A stretch of DNA of 12,541 nt from an uncultured Bacilli bacterium (lineage in GTDB: Bacteria; Bacillota_I; Bacilli_A; RF39; UBA660). The stretch covers positions 1-12,541 of the forward strand of contig CALVPC010000023.1 in assembly GCA_944350405.1 (NCBI GenBank), read 5' to 3'. Each line of letters starts with the position of its first letter. The first letter of the stretch is position 1. The notes under the pieces were generated by a model. The model did no database searches. It saw only the letters and a program-made list of their open reading frames with translations, and had not been told where the DNA came from. Shown here in pieces: positions 7,039-12,541 of this stretch. The position numbers were made by a program, and so were the translations under genes.

Positions 7039-8313
7039 ATGGTTTTACCTGCGGATAGTTATGTAGTAGTTAATAAAAGTGTTATTACTGAATTAGATAA
7101 AAAAATAATTATAGATTTATATCAACCTATTATTGGAAATAAAGCAGTATCTTTGTATTTTACTTTTATGAATGATTTAGGTAAAAAAGATATTATTACA
7201 AAAGAATTTACTCATCATCATTTACTTAGTATTATGCAAATGTCTCTAGAGGAAATTATTACTGCTCGTGAAAAGCTTGAAGGTATTGGCCTTTTAGAAA
7301 GTTATATGAAAAAGGGAGATATAAATAATTATGTTTATGTATTATATGGTCCAGTTAGTGCTAATGAATTTTTTAATCATCCTATTTTAAATATTATTTT
7401 ATATAATAATGTTGGTAAAACTGAGTATGATAGAATAGTTGCTTCTTATAAGATGCCTAGAATAAATCTTAAAGACTACGATAATATTTCTTTAAAATTT
7501 GATGAAGTATTTAGTAGTGTTTCTGTTAATTCTTATTTTGGTAATGAAGATATAGTATCTAGAAATAAGGGAGAGATTAATTTTAAAAATGCAATTGATT
7601 TTGAAGTTTTAATAGATGGAATTGATGAAAAAATTATCAATAAGAAGGCTTTTACAAAAGAAGTTAGGAATCTTATTAATAGTTTGTCTTTTTTATACGA
7701 TATTGATATTGTTACTATGCAAAATTTGATAAAGGCTTGTATTAATGAGAAAGGTATGATTGATAAAGAGACGTTAAGAAAAAGTGCACGTAATTTTTAT
7801 CAATTTGAGAATAATGGTAATTTACCTACACTTATTCATTATTCACAACCTAGACATTTAAAAAGTCCGGAAGGTAATTTATCTAATATGGGTAAAATGA
7901 TATATACTTTTGAAAATACTAATCCTTATCAATTTCTTAAGAGTAAGTATAAAGATGGTAAGGTGGTTCTTCGTGATTTAAAGATAGTTGAAATGCTTCT
8001 TATCGATTTGAAACTTACTCCAGCGGTGGTTAATGTTCTTTTAGATTATGTACTTAGAACGAATAATAAAAAGCTTAATAGAACTTATATAGAAACAATT
8101 GCTAGTCATTGGAAAAGATTAGGCATAGAGACTGCTGAAGAAGCAATGAATGCATGTATAAAGGAACATAAGAAGAGAAAAAATAAAAATATAGAAAATA
8201 ATTCTAAAAGTAAGTCAGAGGTTCCAGAGTGGTTTAATCAAAATATTGAGAAAACTAGTCTTGATATAAATGAAGAAAAAGAGCTTTTAGATTTAATAGG
8301 AAGTTATAAATAA
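7039..8313 (+). CDS. dnaB: Replication initiation and membrane attachment protein DnaB (DnaB/DnaD family)
   Basis: In low-GC Firmicutes this DnaB (unrelated to the E. coli helicase) works with DnaD and DnaI to load the replicative helicase at oriC and at restart sites. The 424-aa product is a little shorter than the Bacillus protein (about 470). The N-terminal part has the family opening MVLPADSYVV...LYQPIIGNKAVSLYF (winged-helix region to about 115), and residues about 295-375 are the DnaD-like domain: NPYQFLKSKY, LLIDLKLTPAVVNVLLDYVL, and the YIETIASHWKRL motif (YxxxIxxxW). The tail EVPEWFNQ is also typical. I use ATG 7039, with GGTGAT at 7029-7034; TTG 7027 is in frame but would start upstream of that site. 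No dnaI follows, although dnaB-dnaI is the common order: a strong terminator and a convergent gene come next. Confidence 0.92.
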   Translation: MVLPADSYVVVNKSVITELDKKIIIDLYQPIIGNKAVSLYFTFMNDLGKKDIITKEFTHHHLLSIMQMSLEEIITAREKLEGIGLLESYMKKGDINNYVYVLYGPVSANEFFNHPILNIILYNNVGKTEYDRIVASYKMPRINLKDYDNISLKFDEVFSSVSVNSYFGNEDIVSRNKGEINFKNAIDFEVLIDGIDEKIINKKAFTKEVRNLINSLSFLYDIDIVTMQNLIKACINEKGMIDKETLRKSARNFYQFENNGNLPTLIHYSQPRHLKSPEGNLSNMGKMIYTFENTNPYQFLKSKYKDGKVVLRDLKIVEMLLIDLKLTPAVVNVLLDYVLRTNNKKLNRTYIETIASHWKRLGIETAEEAMNACIKEHKKRKNKNIENNSKSKSEVPEWFNQNIEKTSLDINEEKELLDLIGSYK

Positions 8314-8314
8314 A

Positions 8315-8350
8315 AAAGTTCAAGTTATTTACAAGTATAACTTGAACTTT
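8315..8350. terminator. Strong bidirectional terminator between dnaB and the lipoprotein gene
   Basis: A 14-bp perfect stem, AAAGTTCAAGTTAT (8315-8328) with ATAACTTGAACTTT (8337-8350), encloses the 8-base loop TTACAAGT. An A-run precedes it and T-rich sequence follows, so it can serve both strands. The last codons of the lipoprotein lie within it. Confidence 0.92.
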
Positions 8351-8729
8351 CTATTTTTTGTTTAGCGGTTTCTTGATTATCATCTCTTGATATTAATAAA
8401 GAGTCTTCTCCTTGAGATTCGTTTATACTGAAATCATAATCTATTTTTGTTGTTACTTCATCATTTCGATTATGTATTTTGGCATATCCATCGGTAATTA
8501 AGTAACTATATGTATCATATTGTGAGTGATAATATAGTTCTGCATCAGTACTTAAATGATTAAAGTGCATAGTTTCTGATGATTTATATGTCGTTGGTTT
8601 ATCATTTTCGAATTTTATTTTTATTGATGCTTCATAATTTTGAGTTTCTATTTCACATTTTAAAGTATTAGCACATCCAGTTAACATTATAGGAGCTATT
8701 ACTAGTACTAGCCATTTTATTCTTTTCAT
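8325..8729 (-). CDS. Small lipoprotein of unknown function
   Basis: The 134-aa product has a lipoprotein signal: basic MKRIK, hydrophobic WLVLVIAPIM, and lipobox LTGC with the lipidated Cys at 19. The mature part (about 116 residues) is polar and predicted to be mostly beta: ASIKIKFEND, AELYYHSQYDTYSYLI, VTTKIDYDFS. Two further Cys, at 25 (LKCEI) and 133 (SYTCK), bracket the domain and could form a disulfide tying the termini together. I do not know the family; similar small lipoproteins with an N-terminal xxC and a C-terminal YTCK ending occur in AT-rich Firmicutes, as far as I recall. The start is supported by GGTGAC (8740-8735) five bases before ATG 8729. It is a single gene, divergent from the desulfurase-like gene and convergent with dnaB. 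A clear promoter was not resolved: TTGAAA at 8775-8770 has only imperfect -10 partners. Confidence 0.85.
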   Translation of the reverse strand: MKRIKWLVLVIAPIMLTGCANTLKCEIETQNYEASIKIKFENDKPTTYKSSETMHFNHLSTDAELYYHSQYDTYSYLITDGYAKIHNRNDEVTTKIDYDFSINESQGEDSLLISRDDNQETAKQKIESSSYTCK

Positions 8730-8781
8730 ATTATGTCACCATATTAATTTTATAATAATTTTATTTTTTTTTCAATCTGTT

Positions 8782-8809
8782 TTGTTAAATTTTAGTTAAG
8801 TGATATAAT
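8782..8809 (+). promoter_or_regulatory. Extended -10 promoter for the desulfurase-like gene
   Basis: TGA-TATAAT (8801-8809) is a perfect extended -10. TTGTTA (8782-8787), 16 bases upstream, matches four -35 positions. Transcription would start near 8816, leaving about 16 bases to ATG 8832. Confidence 0.65.
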
Positions 8810-8831
8810 AATTAGTGATTTAGGTGATATT

Positions 8832-9431
8832 ATGAAAGATGAAATTTTTGAATCTTATAAAAATTGTAGTTTGAATTATATTGGTAATAGTAATTCTTTA
8901 CATGAACTTGGGCTAAATTCTAGAAAAATAGAAGATGCCGCGGGAAAACAAATACTTGATATATTGGGTCTTAATAATAAAGAAATAGTTTATACAAGTG
9001 GTAATGCTGAAAGTTATACTTTAATTATTGAGAATATTGATAATAATAAAAATATAGTAACAGATAATAAAGCACTTTATGATGTTTGTGTGGAAATGGG
9101 TAAGAATGTTAAGTTTGGAGATGTTAAAAAGTTGATTGATGATAAAACTGCTTTGATTTCTACTTTTAATTTTTATAGTTTTAATAATTATAAAGGACTT
9201 ATTCATGTTGATATTTCTAATAATTATAGACCTTTACTTTCTAATGATATTGATTTTATTACTATAGAAGATGACATTCCTTTTTTTGGATGTTTGATAA
9301 AAAATAAGAATAAGGAGTTATTACCTATTATTCATGGAGGTAAAAGTACTACTAAATATAGAAGTGGTACTACTCCAACTCCTCTTATAGTTAGTTTTTC
9401 AAAACTAATTAGATTTAAGTATAAAAAATAA
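8832..9431 (+). CDS. Half-size cysteine-desulfurase-like protein lacking the PLP lysine
   Basis: The 199-aa protein is recognisably related to IscS/NifS desulfurases (aminotransferase class V, normally about 380-400 aa). NSNSLHELG (19-27) matches the PSSLHxxG start, EIVYTSGNAES (51-61) the phosphate-binding FTSGGTE loop, TALIS (106-110) and IHVD (124-127) the strand carrying the PLP-pyridine Asp, and IIHGGKSTTKYRSGTTPTPLI (166-186) the HGGGQExxxRSGT segment. Where the Schiff-base motif SxHKxxGPxG should be, the sequence reads IEDDIPFFGC (145-154): both His and Lys are gone and there is no Lys from 134 to 156. The C-terminal small domain with the catalytic Cys loop is absent. It therefore cannot be a normal PLP desulfurase. 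Yet the frame is intact, with GGTGAT (8823-8828), a good promoter and no in-frame lesion, so I call it a gene and not a pseudogene. It may bind another desulfurase, act as a scaffold, or be decaying. Confidence 0.82.
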   Translation: MKDEIFESYKNCSLNYIGNSNSLHELGLNSRKIEDAAGKQILDILGLNNKEIVYTSGNAESYTLIIENIDNNKNIVTDNKALYDVCVEMGKNVKFGDVKKLIDDKTALISTFNFYSFNNYKGLIHVDISNNYRPLLSNDIDFITIEDDIPFFGCLIKNKNKELLPIIHGGKSTTKYRSGTTPTPLIVSFSKLIRFKYKK

Positions 9432-9464
9432 TTTTTAGTTAATAATATTATTGGGTGATTAAAT

Positions 9465-9644
9465 TTGAATAAAGATAAGAAGAATATTAAGTCTCATGAT
9501 CATTCTTGTAATCATTGTGATTGTAAAGATGATCATTGTGAAGTAAGAGAAGTTGAAATTAAAAATCAAAGTGGTTTAACTTCTGATGAAAATATGAGTA
9601 TAGATTCTTATAATAATCTTGAAAATAATGAAAGAGAAGAGTAA
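9465..9644 (+). CDS. Small Cys/His-rich peptide, putative metal binder (TTG start)
   Basis: A 59-aa frame starts with TTG at 9465, five bases after the strong site GGGTGAT (9453-9459), and ends with TAA at 9642-9644 in the loop of a terminator. Residues 11-25 read HDHSCNHCDCKDDHC: four Cys and four His in fifteen positions. The rest is acidic and polar with no hydrophobic core (NNLENNEREE at the C-terminus), so it is likely a flexible peptide that orders on a metal or carries metal for a partner. I know no matching family. It follows the desulfurase-like gene after 33 bases with no terminator between, so the two are probably co-transcribed. Support for coding comes from the ribosome site, the exact terminator placement and the non-random ligand cluster; no ATG is available at the start. 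Confidence 0.7.
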   Translation: MNKDKKNIKSHDHSCNHCDCKDDHCEVREVEIKNQSGLTSDENMSIDSYNNLENNEREE

Positions 9645-9655
9645 TCTTCTTTTTT
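9631..9655 (+). terminator. Terminator after the Cys/His-rich peptide
   Basis: AAAGAGAAGA (9631-9640) pairs with TCTTCTTTTT (9645-9654), with one G-T pair and a GTAA tetraloop, and runs into T residues. It ends the 8832-9465 transcription unit before the ABC transporter promoter. Confidence 0.75.
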
Positions 9656-9676
9656 CATGTTTCTTTCACATTTTTG

Positions 9677-9685
9677 TGATATAAT
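9677..9685 (+). promoter_or_regulatory. Extended -10 promoter for the ABC transporter
   Basis: TGA-TATAAT (9677-9685) is a perfect extended -10, the same nine bases as at 8801-8809. No good -35 is found 16-18 bases upstream (ATGTTT at 17), which is tolerated with an extended -10. The leader to ATG 9729 is about 37 bases, longer than for the other genes here, and contains GGGAGGAG. Confidence 0.6.
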
Positions 9686-9728
9686 TTTATTTATAAAAAT
9701 ATATTAGTAAGAATGGGAGGAGTTAATT

Positions 9729-12299
9729 ATGCTTAAATTAGTAGATTTAGAAAAAGATTATGTGATGAGTAATGATGTTGTTCATGCTCTTAAGGGAATA
9801 AATTTAACTTTTAGAGATAGTGAATTTGTGTCTATTTTAGGACCATCTGGATGTGGGAAAACAACTCTTTTAAATTTAATTGGTGGTCTTGATAGATATA
9901 CAAAAGGTGATCTTATTATTAATGGTGTTTCTACTAAAAAGTATAAAGATAAAGATTTTGATGTTTATAGGAATCATAAAGTTGGTTTTGTTTTTCAAAG
10001 TTATAATTTAATTTCTCATCTTAATGTATTTGCAAATGTTGAACTTTCTCTTACTTTGTCTGGTATACCTAAAGAAGAAAGAAAAAAGAGAGTTTTATCA
10101 GTACTTGAAAAAGTAGGCCTTAAAGATCAAATTTATAAAAAACCAAATCAGATGTCTGGTGGGCAAATGCAGAGAGTTGCTATTGCTCGTGCTTTAGTAA
10201 ATGATCCAGAAATTATTTTATTAGATGAGCCAACAGGGGCACTAGACTCTAAAACCAGTGTAGAAATAATGGAACTTTTAAAGGAAATTGCAAGTGATAA
10301 ACTGGTTATTATGGTAACTCATAATCCTGAGCTTGCTAAAAAATATTCTTCTAGAATTATAAATCTTTTAGATGGCAAAGTAACTCATGATTCTAATCCA
10401 TATGAAGAAAAGCAGATTAAAGATAAGAATAGTTTTTCTAAAGAGAAAACTTCAATGTCTTTTTTTACAGCACTTCGTCTTAGTTTTAATAATTTACTTA
10501 CAAAAAAAGGGCGTACGTTTTTAACTGCTTTTGCAGGCTCTATTGGAATTATTGGAATAGCTCTAATTCTTAGTTTATCTAATGGAGTTCAAAATTATAT
10601 TAATGGTATTGAAGAAGATACTTTATCATCTTATCCTATTACTATAGAGAAAGATTCTGTCGATTTTGCTGCTCTTTTAGAAGAAATAATGAAAATGGCT
10701 GAGGCTAGTGATGATAATGATACTGGAAAAATAAGATCTAAAAATATTATGAATGATATGCTTGAAACTATGACTAGTGATAAGAATAGTAATAATTTAG
10801 AAAAATTTAAAGAATATATTGATAATAATGATGATTTTAAATTATATGCTAGTAATATTCAATATGGTTATTCTCTTAAGATAAATGTGTATAATGAAGA
10901 TGTTAATGATGAAATAGTAAGAGTTAATCCTAATGAGATAGTGGAAAAGATGGGTCTTTCTGATGCATATGAAATGGGTTCTAGTATTATGTCAGAAAAT
11001 ATGAATACTAATGATGTATGGCAAGAATTATATAATAATGAAGAACTTTTAAATAGTCAATTTGAGGTTGTTTCAGGAAGAATGCCTGATAAATATAATG
11101 AAGTAGTATTAGTTGTTGATAGTAATGGAGAAATTAGTGATTATACTTTATATGCACTTGGATATTTAGATCAAGATGAACTTATAGATAATATGAATAA
11201 ACTACTTAATGGAGAGAAAGTTGAAGCTTCTGAAATAAAAACTTACGATTATGAGGATTTTATTGGTGATAAATTTAAATTAGTTTTAAATACTGATTTT
11301 TATGATAAGGAAAATAATGTTTGGATAGATAAGAGTGATGATGAAGAATTTATAAAAGAGATGTTAAGTGATAAAGAAGATCTTGAAATAGTTGGTATTA
11401 TAAAACCTACTAGTAGTACTAATAATTTTTTAATGTATGGTGGAATTGGTTATACTTCAGAGCTTACTAGTTATGTAGTTAATCAAATAAAGAATGAAGA
11501 TATTGTAAAGGAACAACTTGAAAATAAAGACATTAATATATTTACTGGTAATGAATTTAATTCTAATAGTGATTTTTCTCTTAGTGATTTGTCATATGAA
11601 CAACAACAATATTTAATGAGTCTTTCTGATGAAGAAAAACTTGAGTTTTATGAAAGATATAGAGAATATAGTGCGGCTACATATGAATCTAATTTAGAGT
11701 CTTTAGGTTATGTTGATTTAGACAATCCTAGTGTTATAAATATTTATGCAAGTGATTTTGATTCTAAAGAAAAAGTAGTAGAGTTAATTGATAATTATAA
11801 CAATGAGCAGAATAGTTTAGGATTAGAAGAAGATATAATTAGTTATTCTGATCTTGTTGGCGTTATGATGAATTCTGTTAAGAAAATAATTAATATGATT
11901 AGTTATGTTTTAATAGCTTTTGTTGGAGTATCTCTTGTTGTTTCTTCAATTATGATAGGTATTATTACATATATTTCTGTACTTGAACGTACTAAAGAAA
12001 TTGGTATTTTAAGAAGTTTAGGTGCTTCTAAAAGAGATATTTCTAGAGTGTTTAATGCTGAAACATTTATAATAGGACTTGTTAGTGGATTAATTGGAAT
12101 AGGAATTACAGTTATAATTACGATTATAGTTAGTATTATAGTGGATAATATTACAGGTATTAGTGGTATTGCATCTCTTCCTGTTCTTGGAGCTATTATA
12201 CTTATATTTATTAGTATGTTACTTACTTTAATTGCAGGAATTATACCTGCTAGAATTGCTGCTAAAAAGGATCCAGTAGAGGCTCTTAGGACTGAATAG
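9729..12299 (+). CDS. MacB-topology ABC transporter, fused ATPase and FtsX-type permease
   Basis: The 856-aa protein joins an N-terminal ATPase of the LolD/MacB group to one FtsX-type permease, so a homodimer should be functional. ATPase landmarks: Walker A GPSGCGKTT (38-46), Q-loop Gln90, signature MSGGQMQRV (142-150), Walker B IILLDEP (162-168), D-loop ALDS (171-174), H-loop His198. The first membrane helix is about 264-285, then an extracytoplasmic domain of some 440 residues (about 286-725), very rich in Asp, Glu and Asn. Three C-terminal helices (about 722-746, 780-803, 817-837) follow, with the FtsX-typical TKEIGILRSLGASKRDI loop and the end PARIAAKKDPVEALRTE. Such mechanotransmission proteins export lipoproteins, peptides or antimicrobials, or signal cell-wall enzymes; the substrate is unknown. 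No sensor kinase or accessory protein is adjacent. Start: GGGAGGAG precedes ATG 9729. Confidence 0.93.
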   Translation: MLKLVDLEKDYVMSNDVVHALKGINLTFRDSEFVSILGPSGCGKTTLLNLIGGLDRYTKGDLIINGVSTKKYKDKDFDVYRNHKVGFVFQSYNLISHLNVFANVELSLTLSGIPKEERKKRVLSVLEKVGLKDQIYKKPNQMSGGQMQRVAIARALVNDPEIILLDEPTGALDSKTSVEIMELLKEIASDKLVIMVTHNPELAKKYSSRIINLLDGKVTHDSNPYEEKQIKDKNSFSKEKTSMSFFTALRLSFNNLLTKKGRTFLTAFAGSIGIIGIALILSLSNGVQNYINGIEEDTLSSYPITIEKDSVDFAALLEEIMKMAEASDDNDTGKIRSKNIMNDMLETMTSDKNSNNLEKFKEYIDNNDDFKLYASNIQYGYSLKINVYNEDVNDEIVRVNPNEIVEKMGLSDAYEMGSSIMSENMNTNDVWQELYNNEELLNSQFEVVSGRMPDKYNEVVLVVDSNGEISDYTLYALGYLDQDELIDNMNKLLNGEKVEASEIKTYDYEDFIGDKFKLVLNTDFYDKENNVWIDKSDDEEFIKEMLSDKEDLEIVGIIKPTSSTNNFLMYGGIGYTSELTSYVVNQIKNEDIVKEQLENKDINIFTGNEFNSNSDFSLSDLSYEQQQYLMSLSDEEKLEFYERYREYSAATYESNLESLGYVDLDNPSVINIYASDFDSKEKVVELIDNYNNEQNSLGLEEDIISYSDLVGVMMNSVKKIINMISYVLIAFVGVSLVVSSIMIGIITYISVLERTKEIGILRSLGASKRDISRVFNAETFIIGLVSGLIGIGITVIITIIVSIIVDNITGISGIASLPVLGAIILIFISMLLTLIAGIIPARIAAKKDPVEALRTE

Positions 12300-12303
12300 T
12301 TAT

Positions 12304-12334
12304 AAAACACTTGATACTTTTGTCAAGTGTTTTT
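12304..12334 (+). terminator. Terminator of the ABC transporter gene
   Basis: An 11-bp perfect stem, AAAACACTTGA (12304-12314) with TCAAGTGTTTT (12323-12333), around the 8-base loop TACTTTTG, ends in a T-run just after the TAG at 12297-12299. The symmetrical A/T flanks would also allow termination on the other strand. Confidence 0.9.
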
Positions 12335-12371
12335 AATTTGTAATAAATTTTTAATGGTATGTAATAATATA

Positions 12372-12400
12372 TTGTAAAATAAGAGGAGATTATGTATAAT
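12372..12400 (+). promoter_or_regulatory. Promoter for the poly-G gene
   Basis: TTGTAA (12372-12377) and a perfect TATAAT (12395-12400) are 17 bases apart. Transcription would start near 12407, followed by the ribosome site AAAGGAG (12416-12422) and ATG 12433. The complete initiation setup indicates a real gene despite the broken frame. Confidence 0.65.
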
Positions 12401-12432
12401 TGATATATAAATACTAAAGGAGTATGAAGAAT

Positions 12433-12541
12433 ATGAACAAAAAACTTAGTCTGGGGGGGGGGTCATTTAAATAAAATAACTTGTAATATAAGTTTAGTAA
12501 TAACAATAATAGGATTACTAATAATAATAACGGGAACAAGT
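12433..12541 (+). CDS. Start of a putative membrane protein gene, frame interrupted by a G10 tract (partial)
   Basis: ATG 12433 lies ten bases after AAAGGAG and downstream of a good promoter, but as given the frame reads MNKKLSLGGGSFK and stops at TAA 12472-12474. The run of ten G at 12453-12462 is the cause: with nine (or twelve) G the frame continues as GHLNKITCNISL and on through VITIIGLLIIITG, a clear membrane helix, with no stop to the window end. With eleven G it also stops early (GTC ATT TAA). No alternative start exists in the downstream frame between its TGA at 12434 and the tract. ATG 12424 is in frame but only one base from the ribosome site. The product cannot be named. Downstream codons are unusually A-ending (ATA, ACA, TTA) compared with other plus-strand genes. 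It is either an OFF phase of a contingency gene or a homopolymer sequencing error. Confidence 0.6.
12453..12462 (+). repeat. Homopolymeric G10 tract
   Basis: Ten consecutive G lie inside the N-terminal coding region, seven codons after ATG 12433. The next longest G runs in the window are five bases, so this is exceptional in such AT-rich DNA. Tracts of this length are known slippage sites for phase variation. Confidence 0.95.

Noticed and set aside
8832..9431. Calling the desulfurase-like gene a frameshifted pseudogene
   Set aside because: I looked for missing desulfurase motifs in other frames after 9431 and found none; the next frame is the Cys/His peptide. The gene has an intact start and stop, so truncation by a simple frameshift is not supported.
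9441..9452. Palindrome AATAATATTATT
   Set aside because: It consists only of A and T, has no loop room and no following T-run, and such palindromes arise by chance in DNA this AT-rich; it is not a terminator.
11903..12310. 135-aa open frame on the minus strand
   Set aside because: It lies wholly opposite the conserved FtsX-type C-terminus and terminator, without a ribosome site of its own or family features.
12392..12403. Mini-ORF ATG TAT AAT TGA after GAGGAG
   Set aside because: The bases are better explained as the -10 element TATAAT of a 17-bp-spaced promoter; a three-codon leader peptide would lie upstream of the predicted transcription start.
1..12541. CRISPR array, tRNA/rRNA, insertion sequence or prophage
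   Set aside because: No regularly spaced repeats, cloverleaf-like GC-richer segments, transposase or integrase motifs, or flanking terminal repeats were seen.

Overview
The window is very AT-rich chromosomal DNA. It reads well with a code in which TGA is a stop: every recognisable family is open with TGG tryptophans, and the 6467 gene ends on TGA. The gene set (acetate kinase, NrnA-type DHH phosphoesterase, YsxC/EngB GTPase, DnaB/DnaD-family initiation protein, YnbB-type PLP protein, MacB-topology ABC transporter) together with strong Shine-Dalgarno sites points to a Firmicutes/Bacilli relative. It may be one of the small-genome, AT-rich gut lineages near the Mollicutes that keep the standard code; that placement is inference.

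Layout: (1) 1-183 minus, start of a membrane protein that runs off the left edge, divergent from (2) an SDR oxidoreductase (338) overlapping a YnbB/methionine-gamma-lyase-like PLP protein (1071). A perfect GTTTACA-N7-TGTAAAC dyad sits between the divergent promoters. (3) 2337-3512 minus, an exported, bactofilin-like repeat protein with a polytopic membrane anchor, convergent with the PLP gene over a shared terminator and divergent from (4) a tight ackA-nrnA-ysxC operon (3688-6434). (5) An unrecognised 155-aa protein (6467). (6) dnaB (7039-8313), convergent over a second shared terminator with (7) a small lipoprotein (8325-8729, minus). (8) A 199-aa cysteine-desulfurase-like protein without the PLP lysine or the catalytic Cys region (8832), followed by a TTG-started 59-aa Cys/His-rich peptide (9465) that the ORF length would normally hide. 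(9) An 856-aa ABC transporter with ATPase and permease fused (9729-12299). (10) At the right edge, a well-promoted start (12433) broken by a run of ten G; removing one G opens the frame through a transmembrane segment to the window end.

Most of this is core metabolism, ribosome assembly and replication. The unusual parts are the G10 tract (a candidate phase-variable membrane gene), the half-size desulfurase relative that cannot be an ordinary PLP enzyme, and the adjacent metal-ligand-rich peptide. I saw no tRNA, rRNA, CRISPR array, transposase or integrase. The gene-free gaps are all shorter than 200 bases and hold promoters and terminators.
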